Notes: generated from the sequence alone by a model not told the origin. A stretch of 64,000 bases of DNA from Falsihalocynthiibacter halioticoli (GCF_025802015.1 NZ_JAOYFC010000001.1:620001-684000), one strand, 5' to 3'. Counted from the stretch's first letter, positions 9,319-18,835 are shown. Numbers and translations: made by a program.

Positions 9319-9352
9319 TTTGGTCTTAGAGGTGGATTCTCTTGGCAAAGGC

Positions 9353-10930
9353 CTATGAGACATCCTTGTAGTTGATCTCTTTCACGTCTGAATTCGGCGC
9401 GACTTTTGAGCGGCGCGCGATCAGGCGATTGAGCGCGTTGACATAGGCTTTGGCGCTGGCAACGACAGTGTCGGTATCAGCGGATTGGCCAGTGGCGATG
9501 TTGCCATCCTCTTCCATCCGCACGCTGACGGTGGCCTGCGCGTCTGTGCCTTCGGTTACGGCGTGAACCTGATAGAGTTGAAGATGCGCGCTGTGGTCAT
9601 AGAGAGCCTTAACAGCGTTGAAGGTGGCATCAACGGGGCCATCTCCGGTTGCGGTGACGGATTTCTCCTCACCGTCAATAGTGAGGGTCAACGCGGCCTC
9701 CTGCGGACCATCGGTGCCGCAAACCACGCGCAAGGATTTTACCTTGAGGTAGTCGTTCTGTTCGCTTGCGTCAGAGTCCCGCATGAGGGCGATGAGGTCA
9801 TCCTCGAAAATCTCTTTCTTGCGGTCGGCCAACTCTTTGAAACGAACGAACACATCCTTGAGTTGGTTGTCGGCCAATTCAAAGCCGAGATCCGCCAACT
9901 TCGAGCGCAATGCAGCGCGACCGGAGTGTTTGCCCATCACGATATTGGTTTCGGTGAGGCCCACGTCTTCGGGGCGCATGATCTCGAATGTCTCTGAGTT
10001 TTTGAGCATCCCGTCTTGGTGGATGCCGCTCTCATGTGCAAAAGCGTTCTTGCCAACGATGGCTTTGTTGTACTGCACAGCAAACCCAGAAACGGAGGCA
10101 ACGCGGCGGCTGATCTGCATGATCTTCTTGGCGTCGATCCCTGTTTGGTAGGGCATGATGTCATTGCGGACCTTGAGCGCCATCACCACCTCTTCGAGAG
10201 CGGTGTTGCCGGCCCGTTCGCCAAGGCCGTTGATCGTGCATTCGATCTGGCGGGCACCAGCTTCAACCGCGGCGAGGGAGTTGGCTGTCGCCATGCCGAG
10301 GTCGTTGTGACAGTGCGTCGCAAAGATGATCTCGTCAGCACCCGGCACATTCTCGATCAAGCGCCGGATGATGTCCGCACTCTCGCGCGGGGCGGTATAG
10401 CCCACAGTGTCAGGGATGTTGATTGTCGTCGCGCCTGCTTTGATCGCGATCTCTACCACACGGAAGAGATAGTCTTCCTCGGTGCGGGTCGCGTCCATCG
10501 GGGACCATTGCACGTTGTCACAGAGGTTGCGCGCATGGGTCACGGTTTCGTGGATGCGCTCCGCCATCTGGTCTTTGTTGAGTTTCGGGATGTCGCGGTG
10601 AAGTGGCGATGTTCCGATAAATGTGTGGATGCGTGGGCGAGCGGCGTGTTTGACGGCCTCCCAACAGCGATCGATATCTTTGAAGTTCGCACGGGCAAGG
10701 CCGCAAATCTGGGCGCTCTTTGCGCGGCGCGCAATCTCGCTTACGGCCGCGAAATCACCTTCTGATGCAATCGGGAAACCGGCCTCGATAATATCAACAC
10801 CCATATCGTCGAGCATCTCGGCAATTTCGAGTTTCTCGTCGTGGGTCATTGTTGCGCCGGGGCTTTGTTCGCCGTCGCGCAATGTGGTGTCAAAAATCAA
10901 GACGTGATCTTGTTTGGCTGTATCGGTCAT
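9353..10930 (-). CDS. leuA: 2-Isopropylmalate synthase
   Basis: A 525-residue enzyme condensing acetyl-CoA with 2-oxoisovalerate, the committed step of leucine synthesis. The N-terminal TIM barrel opens with FDTTLRDGEQSPGATM, has the metal-binding HCHNDLG motif, and continues with NGLGERAGN. The C-terminal third is the regulatory leucine-sensing domain (about residues 395-515). Length matches the long-type LeuA. It stands alone and ends at its own hairpin terminator. Upstream there is a leader peptide with a run of leucine codons, indicating attenuation control. Confidence 0.96.
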   Translation of the reverse strand: MTDTAKQDHVLIFDTTLRDGEQSPGATMTHDEKLEIAEMLDDMGVDIIEAGFPIASEGDFAAVSEIARRAKSAQICGLARANFKDIDRCWEAVKHAARPRIHTFIGTSPLHRDIPKLNKDQMAERIHETVTHARNLCDNVQWSPMDATRTEEDYLFRVVEIAIKAGATTINIPDTVGYTAPRESADIIRRLIENVPGADEIIFATHCHNDLGMATANSLAAVEAGARQIECTINGLGERAGNTALEEVVMALKVRNDIMPYQTGIDAKKIMQISRRVASVSGFAVQYNKAIVGKNAFAHESGIHQDGMLKNSETFEIMRPEDVGLTETNIVMGKHSGRAALRSKLADLGFELADNQLKDVFVRFKELADRKKEIFEDDLIALMRDSDASEQNDYLKVKSLRVVCGTDGPQEAALTLTIDGEEKSVTATGDGPVDATFNAVKALYDHSAHLQLYQVHAVTEGTDAQATVSVRMEEDGNIATGQSADTDTVVASAKAYVNALNRLIARRSKVAPNSDVKEINYKDVS

Positions 10931-10988
10931 TTTGAAATCTTTCTTATGTCTTAGCTGTGCTGGTTACGGGCGATTTGTTGCCCTCTCT

Positions 10989-11037
10989 TGGCGCGGTGTC
11001 CTCCCCTGAGCGCTCGCGCCAGAAATGGCACGCTCAG
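10989..11037 (-). promoter_or_regulatory. Alternative hairpins of the leuA leader (attenuator)
   Basis: Two mutually incompatible stems lie between the leader peptide and leuA. One pairs CGCTCAG (11031-11037, across the leader stop codon) with CTGAGCG (11006-11012) and extends to 10 bp with one mismatch. The other pairs TGGCGCG (on the minus strand, from 11021) with CGCGCCA (to 10989). No U-tract follows the second stem, so control could act through Rho or ribosome access rather than a classical intrinsic terminator. Confidence 0.55.
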
Positions 11038-11129
11038 AGGCAGCTAAGTAGCAGCAGTGCGCATAGGCCAGCGCCACGACCGGAAACCGGCGCGGCTGCA
11101 ATAAGAGACATATGTGCGTTTGCGTTCAT
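11034..11129 (-). CDS. leuL: leuA leader peptide, leucine-rich
   Basis: A 31-codon reading frame starting at ATG 11129 and ending at TGA 11034, about 100 bases upstream of leuA on the same strand. Its last third reads GLCALLLLSCL, with four consecutive Leu codons (CTG CTG CTA CTT), and the codon before the stop is also Leu. This is the expected architecture of a leucine attenuation peptide: scarcity of charged tRNA-Leu stalls the ribosome at the Leu run and changes folding of the following hairpins. A weak purine-rich stretch (GAGGCGGG) lies upstream of the start. Assignment is by pattern and position; no homologue was consulted. Confidence 0.75.
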   Translation of the reverse strand: MNANAHMSLIAAAPVSGRGAGLCALLLLSCL

Positions 11130-11169
11130 GGGCGCGATCATACGCAGCCCGCCTCGAAAGAAAAGAGGA

Positions 11170-11191
11170 TTTTCGCAACAAACCGCGAAAA
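11170..11191 (-). terminator. Probable terminator of the MORN-repeat gene
   Basis: On the minus strand TTTTCGC and GCGAAAA form a 7-bp stem with an 8-base loop, followed by a T-rich stretch. It lies 17 bp past the stop of the MORN gene and upstream of leuL. Confidence 0.6.
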
Positions 11192-11207
11192 GGTAGATTT
11201 TCAGTAT

Positions 11208-12725
11208 CTAGCCGTCGTTTGCCGGGGCTTCGGGTGTTGCGGAGTCTTTGGTGTCTGGCGCTGGGTCTGTCTCGTTGGCTTCGGTGCTGTCTTCGGTGCC
11301 ATCGGTTAATGCACCGTTGCGCCAGATTCCCTCTTTTTCCTCGCCACTGGCAAAGGCCATCGTGCCCTTACCTGCACGTTTCCCTTGTTTGAACTCACCA
11401 GTGTATACATCTCCATTGGCATATGTGGCGACGCCTTCGCCGTCGATCTGGCCATCTTTCCATTGACCGAAATACTTGAACCCGTCCGGCATCGTGATTT
11501 CGCCGATGCCTTCGCGCTTGTTGTTTACGAACGCGCCTTCATAGATCGAACCATCCGCATATTTCGTGGTGCCTTCGCCGTGACGTTGGCCATTTTCCCA
11601 AGCCCCCGCGTATTCATAGCCGCTTGAATAGGTGATTTTGCCGATTCCATGGTACTGGGCGTTTTTGAACCCGCCTTCATAGACCATGCCGCTTGATTGA
11701 GTTGCGCGGCCTTCGCCTTCGATGACGCCCGCTTTCCATCCGCCCTCATAGGTTCCCCCGTCGGCATATGTGATTTTTCCGGTTCCATCGGGCAAACCAG
11801 CCGCGAAAGTGCCTGTATAGACCGCACCATCAGGGTATGTGATTTCGCCTTCGCCTTCGATTTTGCCGTTTACCCAGTTGCCGACGTATTTATACCCGTC
11901 CGCCCCGTTGAATGTGCCTTGGCCGTGGCGTTCGTCATTGGTGAACTGGCCTTCATAAACATCGCCGTTCGCATAGGTGACTTTGCCCGAGCCCGCGCGT
12001 TTGCCATTTTCGAATTGGCCGGTGTAGACATCGCCATTTGATTGGGTCAGCACGCCTTCGCCGTGAAATTGTTCGTTGAGCCATCCGCCCACATAAGAAA
12101 GCCCGTCTTCCATCACGAGTTTGCCGGAGCCGCTGCGGGTGCCGTTTACAACGTCGCCCTTATAGGTTGCGCCGCCGGGAAATGTGATTTCGGCCTGACC
12201 TTCTTTGACCCCGTCAACCCACTCTCCAGCATAGATATAGCCGTTGGGGCTCTCGAGCGTCCCAACGCCGTGGTGTAGCCCGCCTTTGAACCCACCCTGA
12301 TAGGTCGTACCGTTTGCATAGGTCACGATGCCATTGCCGGTAATCTCGCCATCAAGCCAGTCGCCCTCATAGACACCGCCATCGGCAAAAGTCATTTTGC
12401 CAAACCCATGCGGCTCGCCTTGGTCGAACTGTCCTTCATAGACAGCGCCGCCAGGGAACTCGGCTTTGCCACGCCCTTTTATCTGCCCTTCGACCCATTC
12501 GCCCTCATAGCGATAGCCGTTAGGCAGCGTATAGGTGCCGCGCCCGTGTTGTTTGCCGTCTTGAAACGTGCCTTCATAGACGCCGCCATTGTCGTATTCT
12601 TTGGTTAGAGTGTCCTGCGCGAATGCCATAGACCCGAGCAAAATGAGTGCGCTTGTGCCGAAACCGAGGGCAAGCGTCTTTGCCGTGGTTTGTGTTTCGG
12701 CCTTGACTAGTATCGCTTTTGGCAC
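11208..12725 (-). CDS. Secreted MORN-repeat protein
   Basis: A 505-residue protein starting at GTG 12725. The N terminus looks like a signal peptide or anchor (hydrophobic stretch ending in SMAFAQ, about residues 18-37). Almost all the rest is about 19 tandem MORN units of 23 residues with the pattern YxGxWxxGxxxGxGxxxxxxG, for example VYEGQFDQGEPHGFG and VYTGQFENGKRAGSG. The tail (after about 465) is acidic, rich in Thr, Glu and Pro and probably disordered. MORN arrays form elongated beta-hairpin rods and mediate protein or lipid contacts; the role here is unknown. A hairpin terminator follows. It is divergent from nadE. Confidence 0.88.
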   Translation of the reverse strand: MPKAILVKAETQTTAKTLALGFGTSALILLGSMAFAQDTLTKEYDNGGVYEGTFQDGKQHGRGTYTLPNGYRYEGEWVEGQIKGRGKAEFPGGAVYEGQFDQGEPHGFGKMTFADGGVYEGDWLDGEITGNGIVTYANGTTYQGGFKGGLHHGVGTLESPNGYIYAGEWVDGVKEGQAEITFPGGATYKGDVVNGTRSGSGKLVMEDGLSYVGGWLNEQFHGEGVLTQSNGDVYTGQFENGKRAGSGKVTYANGDVYEGQFTNDERHGQGTFNGADGYKYVGNWVNGKIEGEGEITYPDGAVYTGTFAAGLPDGTGKITYADGGTYEGGWKAGVIEGEGRATQSSGMVYEGGFKNAQYHGIGKITYSSGYEYAGAWENGQRHGEGTTKYADGSIYEGAFVNNKREGIGEITMPDGFKYFGQWKDGQIDGEGVATYANGDVYTGEFKQGKRAGKGTMAFASGEEKEGIWRNGALTDGTEDSTEANETDPAPDTKDSATPEAPANDG

Positions 12726-12902
12726 CGTAACCCCCGAGAATCCAACGAAATGCTATGGCAGCTTATGGGACAGAATTTGGGGTGACAACGCTTTTGCGTT
12801 CACAAGCAGTTAATGAGCGTCTAATTACCTGTGCCCCCTTTCCCTTGGGCAGGGGCTTGGGTAGATAACTTCGGTAAACGTATCGAGAGGACAGGACAGC
12901 TC

Positions 12903-14555
12903 GTGACATTTCGATTAACTCTGGCGCAGCTTAACCCCACTGTTGGGGATATCAACGGAAATATCGCCAAAGCGCGCGCCGCTTGGGAAGAAGCCCGCGC
13001 CGCCAAAGCTGATATGCTGGCCCTGCCGGAAATGTTCTCTGTTGGCTATCAAACGCAGGATCTTGTGCGCAAACCCGCGTTTTTTCGCGATGCGATGGCG
13101 GCCATCGAAGGTTTGGCCAAAGACTGTGCGGATGGGCCGGTCATCGGGATTGGCGGTCCGTACTTTGATGGCGAAAAGCTGTTTAACGCCTATTACATTC
13201 TTTCGGGTGGTGTGATCGCGCATCGGGCGCTCAAAACCAAATTGCCGAATGAAACCGTGTTTGACGAAAAGCGGCTGTTTGCAGCCGGAGAGGTTGGCGC
13301 TCCCTATCAAGTTGGGCCGCTCAAGATCGGCAGCCCGATTTGCGAGGATTCATGGCACCATGGCGTTGCCGAAAGTTTGGCGGCGCAGGGCGCGGAAATC
13401 CTGCTGGTACCTAATGGATCCCCTTATTATCGCGATAAATTCCCAACGCGCCTTGAGCGGATGCGCGCTCGAGTGAACAACACGGGTTTACCGCTTGTTT
13501 ACCTGAATATGGTTGGCGGACAGGACGATCAGGTTTTTGACGGTTCAAGTTTCACCCTCGGTTCGGATGGTGCGCTTGTGGATCGGATGGGCGTATTTGC
13601 CGAAGAGCTACGCCACCTCGATTTTAAAAAGGGTGAAAACGGTTGGAGCGTTGTGAACGGCGAAGTCGCGCCGCGCCCTGATGCTTGGGAGCAAGACTAT
13701 CACGTGATGGTGCTCTCGCTGCGCGATTATATGGCCAAGACGGGGTTCAAAAAGGTTCTGTTTGGGTTGTCCGGCGGAATCGACTCTGCGATTGTTGCGA
13801 CGATCGCCGTGGACGCGCTGGGCGCGGAGAACGTGCGCTGTGTTATGTTGCCCAGTGAATATACGTCGCAAGGGTCGCTTGATGATGCGGAGGCCGTGGC
13901 GAAGAACCTTGGGTGTCACTATGACTATGTGCCAATTGCCGAGGGGCGCGCCGCGATTACAAATACGCTCGCGCCGTTCTTTGAGGGGATGGAACCGGGC
14001 CTGACCGAGGAAAACATCCAATCGCGACTACGTGGGCTTCTTCTCATGGCGATGAGCAACAAGTTCGGCGAGATGCTCCTGACGACGGGCAACAAAAGCG
14101 AAGTCGCTGTGGGCTATGCCACGATCTATGGCGATATGGCGGGCGGCTATAACCCGATCAAGGACCTTTATAAAACCCGTGTGTTTGAGCAGTGTCGCTG
14201 GCGTAACGCCAATCACCGTGACTGGATGAAGGGGCCAGAAGGCGAAGTTATCCCTGTCTCAATCATTGATAAGCCACCAAGCGCCGAACTTCGACCTGAT
14301 CAGAAAGACGAAGACAGCCTACCGCCCTATGAGGTTCTGGATGCAATCTTGCACGGGCTGGTGGATGAGGATTTGTCTGTGGCTGATCTGGTTGCGCAAG
14401 GGTTTGAGCGCGAAACCGTGAAGCGGGTGGAACATCTGATCTATATCTCAGAGTACAAGCGCTTTCAGTCCGCCCCCGGTGCGCGGTTGACCAAAGGCGC
14501 GTTCTGGCTTGATCGTCGCTACCCGATTGTGAACCGCTGGCGCGACGGCTCCTAA
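12903..14555 (+). CDS. nadE: Glutamine-dependent NAD+ synthetase
   Basis: A 550-residue two-domain enzyme. The N-terminal nitrilase-type glutaminase carries the Glu-Lys-Cys set in ALPEMFSVGYQ, LKTKLPN and GSPICEDSWH. The C-terminal synthetase has the PP-loop FGLSGGIDSAIVATIAV. It amidates deamido-NAD to NAD using ammonia channelled from glutamine. The start is GTG 12903, which follows GAGAGGACAGGA and gives the conserved N terminus TFRLTLAQLNPTVGD; earlier in-frame starts would add a non-conserved extension. Confidence 0.94.
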   Translation: MTFRLTLAQLNPTVGDINGNIAKARAAWEEARAAKADMLALPEMFSVGYQTQDLVRKPAFFRDAMAAIEGLAKDCADGPVIGIGGPYFDGEKLFNAYYILSGGVIAHRALKTKLPNETVFDEKRLFAAGEVGAPYQVGPLKIGSPICEDSWHHGVAESLAAQGAEILLVPNGSPYYRDKFPTRLERMRARVNNTGLPLVYLNMVGGQDDQVFDGSSFTLGSDGALVDRMGVFAEELRHLDFKKGENGWSVVNGEVAPRPDAWEQDYHVMVLSLRDYMAKTGFKKVLFGLSGGIDSAIVATIAVDALGAENVRCVMLPSEYTSQGSLDDAEAVAKNLGCHYDYVPIAEGRAAITNTLAPFFEGMEPGLTEENIQSRLRGLLLMAMSNKFGEMLLTTGNKSEVAVGYATIYGDMAGGYNPIKDLYKTRVFEQCRWRNANHRDWMKGPEGEVIPVSIIDKPPSAELRPDQKDEDSLPPYEVLDAILHGLVDEDLSVADLVAQGFERETVKRVEHLIYISEYKRFQSAPGARLTKGAFWLDRRYPIVNRWRDGS

Positions 14556-14615
14556 GCCAGAAAAGCCTTGCCACTGACGTTCGGTCTGCGAAAACTGAGC
14601 GCTAGGAGGTGCGCC

Positions 14616-15041
14616 ATGGCCAACAAGACCCAACCCACCGAACAGGACGTTCACGCCTATCTTGCAGCGATTGAACACGAGGGCAAACGCGCGGATGCGC
14701 TCAAGCTGAATGATATATTCAAGCGTGTCACTGGATATAATCCGGTGATGTGGGGCGAGGCGATTGTTGGCTACGGGCAATACCACTATCGCTATGAAAG
14801 TGGGCGAGAAGGGGACTTCTTGGCAACGGGCTTTGCCCCACGTAAGGCAAATTTCTCTGTCTACATCATGCCCGGTTATAGCGACTTTGGCGATATTCTT
14901 GCGCGGCTTGGCAAGCATAAACTCGGCAAGGCGTGTCTCTATTTCAATAAGCTGTCGGATATCGATACGGATGTGCTTGAGGAGTTGATCGGTGCGGGTC
15001 TGCGCGATCTTGAGGGTCACTGGCCCGTTAAGCCGACATAA
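14616..15041 (+). CDS. DUF1801 domain protein
   Basis: A 141-residue cytoplasmic protein with the DUF1801 pattern: an N-terminal helix, then NPVMWGEAIVGYGQYHYRY, FSVYIMPGYSDF and a C-terminal LYFNKLSDIDTDVLEELI. The fold is probably that of YdhG-type small alpha/beta proteins; the biochemical role is unknown. A strong AGGAGG lies 7 bp before the ATG. It is 60 bp downstream of nadE and may be cotranscribed. Confidence 0.82.
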   Translation: MANKTQPTEQDVHAYLAAIEHEGKRADALKLNDIFKRVTGYNPVMWGEAIVGYGQYHYRYESGREGDFLATGFAPRKANFSVYIMPGYSDFGDILARLGKHKLGKACLYFNKLSDIDTDVLEELIGAGLRDLEGHWPVKPT

Positions 15042-15120
15042 ACGCGGGAAATCCTGCGGGTTACTTGCCTGCCGTCGCAGGGCAGCGTAAGAGGGGCCAA
15101 ACCATCCAAGAGGCCCTGCC

Positions 15121-16443
15121 ATGACAACCACCCGCTTTGCCCCAAGCCCGACAGGCTATATCCATATCGGGAACCTTCGGACCGCGCTTTTCAACTATTT
15201 GATCGCGCGCGCTCAAGGTGGTGAGTTTATCCTGCGGATTGACGATACCGATCCGGAGCGAAGCAAGGAAGAATATGTCGAGGCCATCAAAGAAGACCTC
15301 ACATGGCTTGGCCTAACGTGGGATCGGATCGAGCGCCAGTCCACACGGCTTGAGCGCTACGAAGAAGCCGCAGAGCAGCTGCGCAAAGATGGGCGGTTTT
15401 ACGAGTGTTTTGAAACACCTGTGGAGCTTGATCTCAAGCGTAAGAAACAACTTAACATGGGCAAGCCGCCGGTTTACGACCGTTCGGCGCTAAAGCTGTC
15501 CGAAGCCGAGAAAGACGCTTTGCGCGCGGAGCGTGGCGGCCATTGGCGGTTCAAGCTCGATCAGGAACGTATTGAGTGGCATGACGGCATTCTTGGCGAT
15601 CTGTCGATTGATGCGGCCAGCGTGTCTGATCCTGTTCTCATCCGTGGTGACGGGCAGTTCCTTTATACGCTCGCGTCGGTTTGTGACGATATTGATTTTG
15701 GTGTGACCGATGTTGTGCGCGGCAGCGACCACGTGACCAACACCGCCACACAAATCCAGATCATCGAAGCACTTGGCGGCAAGGTTCCAAACTTCGCGCA
15801 CCATTCGCTTTTGACGGGCCCGCAGGGCGAGGCGCTGTCAAAACGGCTCGGCACATTGGCGCTTCGTGATCTGCGCGCACAAGGGATTGCCCCAATGGCG
15901 ATCTTGAGCTTGATGGCGCGGCTTGGCTCTAGCGACCCTGTTGAACTGCGCACAGAAATGGATGACCTGATCAAAGGTTTTGACCTGAGCAAATTCGGGT
16001 CTGCGCCAACCAAATTCGACGTTGAAGACCTCAAACCTCTGACCGCGCGCGTTCTGGCCGAGCAGCCCTTTGCCGATGTCGCCGATCAAATCGCGGCACT
16101 TGGCGTTCCGGACGATCAGGCAGAAGCGTTTTGGGAGGCTACGCGCCAGAACATCTCGACCATGGCTGATCTTGAAGGCTGGTGGACTCTGTTCCGCGAT
16201 GGTGCGGACCCTGTGATTGATACGGATGACGCGGAATTCGTTACCGAGGCGCTCGCGCTTCTGCCGGATGGTCCATATGACGCGACAAGCTGGAAAGAGT
16301 GGACCACCGCCGTTAAATCAGCGACAGGTCGCAAAGGGCGGGGGCTTTTCATGCCGCTGCGCAAGGCTCTGACTGGGATGGAACACGGACCAGATATGAG
16401 CGCGGTGCTGCCGCTGCTTCAGGTGATCCGCGCCAAAGGCTAG
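15121..16443 (+). CDS. gltX: Glutamate-tRNA ligase
   Basis: A 440-residue class I aminoacyl-tRNA synthetase. The HIGH motif appears as HIGN in RFAPSPTGYIHIGNLRTALF and the KMSKS loop as LSKRLGT. The C-terminal helical part contacts the anticodon. It charges tRNA with Glu. Alphaproteobacteria often carry two gltX paralogues, and this one is of the shorter class; whether it prefers tRNA-Glu or tRNA-Gln cannot be told by eye. GAGG precedes the ATG by 8 bases. Confidence 0.94.
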   Translation: MTTTRFAPSPTGYIHIGNLRTALFNYLIARAQGGEFILRIDDTDPERSKEEYVEAIKEDLTWLGLTWDRIERQSTRLERYEEAAEQLRKDGRFYECFETPVELDLKRKKQLNMGKPPVYDRSALKLSEAEKDALRAERGGHWRFKLDQERIEWHDGILGDLSIDAASVSDPVLIRGDGQFLYTLASVCDDIDFGVTDVVRGSDHVTNTATQIQIIEALGGKVPNFAHHSLLTGPQGEALSKRLGTLALRDLRAQGIAPMAILSLMARLGSSDPVELRTEMDDLIKGFDLSKFGSAPTKFDVEDLKPLTARVLAEQPFADVADQIAALGVPDDQAEAFWEATRQNISTMADLEGWWTLFRDGADPVIDTDDAEFVTEALALLPDGPYDATSWKEWTTAVKSATGRKGRGLFMPLRKALTGMEHGPDMSAVLPLLQVIRAKG

Positions 16444-16548
16444 ATCGCGCGACCGTTTTTGCGGTTCCCATTCGGGTTTTCGTCGCTATAGTCAGCCTTC
16501 CTGCACATGTGCCCGCGTGTATTTCTGCGCGGCGATCAGGGAGGTTGC

Positions 16549-17970
16549 ATGTCAAATTCCGAACCCGCCAAACCCGCGAACGCGCAGGCTAAGTTCCTAA
16601 CCGGCAATCTATTTCGACATGTCACTGTCATGTCGCTCACCGCGTCTATTGGGTTGATGGCGGTGTTCATTGTTGATTTCGTCGACATGATATTCATCTC
16701 GATGCTGGGCAAAGCCGAGCTTGCCGCCGCTGTGGGATATGCGGGCGCGATCCTGTTTTTCACCAGTTCTTTCGGCATTGGCATGTCCATCGCCGCGGGA
16801 GCGCTGGTCGCCCGTGCTTTGGGGCAGGGCGACGAGGATATGGCGCGCCGCCGCGCAACAACCTCGCTGTTTTATGGGGTTTTGTTCGGAAGTGTCTTTG
16901 CTGCGACGGTCTGGATATTCGTACCGACGCTCGCGGGGTGGATGGGGGCAAAAGGCGATGTCTTGCCGCTCACGGTATCCTACCTGCGTATTATCGTGCC
17001 AAGCCTGCCGCTGCTGCTTGTTGGCATGGTTGGCGGTGCGATTTTGCGGGCGCATGGCGATGCCAAACGCGCGATGTTTGCGACCATTCTTGGCGGCGTT
17101 GTTAACGCAGTGCTCGATCCCATCCTGATCTTCGGGCTTGATCTGGAACTGACGGGCGCAGCGCTTGCTTCGGTGGCGGCGCGAATAGCGATTGCCAGCT
17201 ATGCGCTGATCCCGATTTATAAACACTATGGCGGCCTGCAAAAGCCAACTTCAGAGGAGTTCGCGCTTGATTTTCGGGCGATTTATACGCTTGCAGTTCC
17301 TGCGGTTCTGACACAGCTTTCAACGCCCATCGGACAGGCCTATGTGACACGCGCGATGGCCGAATATGGAGAGGATGCCGTCGCCGGAATGGCGGTGGTG
17401 TCGCGGATGGTACCGATTGCTTTCGGTGTGATTTTCGCGCTCTCAGGGGCCATCGGACCGATCATCGGCCAAAACTATGGCGCGCAATTGCATGACCGCG
17501 TGCAGCGGGCCTTCAAAGATGGGCTGCTGTTTATCGCGGGCTACGTGCTGATTGTGGCGCTGATCCTCTTTGCGCTGCGCGGCCCTGTGCTTGCACTATT
17601 CCGTGCGGATGGGGTGACGGCGGATATTATCTTGCTGTTCTGCGGGCCTTTGGCGCTCTTGTGGTTCTTCAACGGGGTGATTTTCGTGGCGAACGCGTCC
17701 TTTAACAACCTTGGCCACCCGTTCTATTCCACCATGGTAAACTGGGGCCGGAACACACTTGGGACGATCCCGTTCGTGATATTCGGCAGCATGTTATACG
17801 GGGCCGAAGGGGTGCTGATTGGACAGGCGATTGGCGGCGTCGTCTTTGCGGCGATTGCACTTGTGTTGGTGGCGCGGGTCATGCGCGACATCCGCGCCGA
17901 AAAACCGGTTGCTCCAGAGGCGTTTCGAAGCCAGAGCCGCTGGATGTCTCTGTTTAGTTTCCGGCGTTGA
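16549..17970 (+). CDS. MATE-family multidrug/metabolite exporter
   Basis: A 473-residue membrane protein with twelve hydrophobic helices in two bundles. Family features include FVDMIFISMLGKAELAAAVG in the first bundle and GPIIGQNYGAQLHDRVQRAF at the start of the second. It should export cationic or amphipathic compounds driven by H+ or Na+. The ATG at 16549 follows AGGGAGG; an upstream in-frame ATG lacks such a site. The 3' end overlaps the convergent cyclotransferase-like gene by 17 bases. Confidence 0.92.
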   Translation: MSNSEPAKPANAQAKFLTGNLFRHVTVMSLTASIGLMAVFIVDFVDMIFISMLGKAELAAAVGYAGAILFFTSSFGIGMSIAAGALVARALGQGDEDMARRRATTSLFYGVLFGSVFAATVWIFVPTLAGWMGAKGDVLPLTVSYLRIIVPSLPLLLVGMVGGAILRAHGDAKRAMFATILGGVVNAVLDPILIFGLDLELTGAALASVAARIAIASYALIPIYKHYGGLQKPTSEEFALDFRAIYTLAVPAVLTQLSTPIGQAYVTRAMAEYGEDAVAGMAVVSRMVPIAFGVIFALSGAIGPIIGQNYGAQLHDRVQRAFKDGLLFIAGYVLIVALILFALRGPVLALFRADGVTADIILLFCGPLALLWFFNGVIFVANASFNNLGHPFYSTMVNWGRNTLGTIPFVIFGSMLYGAEGVLIGQAIGGVVFAAIALVLVARVMRDIRAEKPVAPEAFRSQSRWMSLFSFRR

Positions 17971-18508
17971 CCTTGGCCACATAAGCATCAACCAATGCGG
18001 TTTCTGAGGGGCTCAACTCTTGGGCGCGCGGATACTTGGGCGCGAGGCGGTCATTTAGAATGGGAATATCCCAGCCATCTGTTGTGGCAAAGAAATCCGC
18101 AACGCCCTCCTCGCCGAATTCACGCAAATACCCCTGAACCACAACGTCGAGATAACTGAGCAGAATGCCTGGTCCTTCGTCTGCATCAAACGGCTCTTGC
18201 TCGGGAACGGCATAGATCGCGATTTCGGGTGTGAACGCTAGCGGGTGGCGCACAGCGTCGGTGACATGTCGATTGTATCCGCTTTCGCGCTCATCAAGGG
18301 CCGCCCAGTCCGCGCCGGGAACTTCGGCGATTAATCCGTCAATGCTGCTCTCGTCACATCTGATCGCCGTCAAAAGCGAGACGGGATGATGCGGTGTGAA
18401 GCGCCACGTGCGCCGCCAGCCGGTAACATGGGCGCGATGGGCGTTGGTGTAGGTGTGGGTCGATTGGTTCACGAGCGAACCATAGCCAAAGAAGAAAGGG
18501 TTTTTCAT
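17954..18508 (-). CDS. Gamma-glutamylcyclotransferase-like protein
   Basis: A 184-residue protein beginning with the hallmark substrate-loop motif FFFGYGSLVN. The following WRRTWRF, then DERESGYNRHVTDAV, contains the Glu expected to act as the catalytic acid. The family includes gamma-glutamylcyclotransferases (glutathione turnover) and ChaC relatives; the exact substrate is not resolved. Start at ATG 18508. It overlaps the end of the MATE gene and is divergent from gcvT. Confidence 0.78.
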   Translation of the reverse strand: MKNPFFFGYGSLVNQSTHTYTNAHRAHVTGWRRTWRFTPHHPVSLLTAIRCDESSIDGLIAEVPGADWAALDERESGYNRHVTDAVRHPLAFTPEIAIYAVPEQEPFDADEGPGILLSYLDVVVQGYLREFGEEGVADFFATTDGWDIPILNDRLAPKYPRAQELSPSETALVDAYVAKVNAGN

Positions 18509-18587
18509 GTAACCGGATTTAACCTGTATACCGGCGAATACAACCCCTTGCCCAAAAGCGCACAGGTGGGTACATAATGCGACATCC

Positions 18588-18757
18588 AAGTGGGAGAATC
18601 TGCGGGGCGAATGCCTTTCAGTGCCGAAGGAGCAACCGCCCCGGTAAACTCTCAGGCTTCAGGACCGCTCGGATACCAAAACTCTGGAGAGTGGCCATTG
18701 GCCCGCCGAAGGGATAACGATCTCAGGCGCCGCAAGGCAGAGACAGAGGGGGCATCA
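18588..18757 (+). promoter_or_regulatory. Tandem glycine riboswitch (gcvT element)
   Basis: Two adjacent aptamers precede gcvT. The first shows TGGGAGAATC, TGCCGAAGGAGCAA, AAACTCTCAGG and GGACCG. The second shows CTCTGGAGAG, CGCCGAAGGGATAA, ATCTCAGGC and CAGAGGGGG. These are the conserved blocks of the glycine-binding RNA, which turns on glycine-cleavage genes when glycine is abundant. It ends about 80 bases before the gcvT start. Confidence 0.95.
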
Positions 18758-18835
18758 GGAGAGCGCGCATGGGGCGGGCTTGTTTTGGTGCCGCGCTGAA
18801 TATCCAGTGTTGTACCGGTGATGAGGAGAAGGCAA

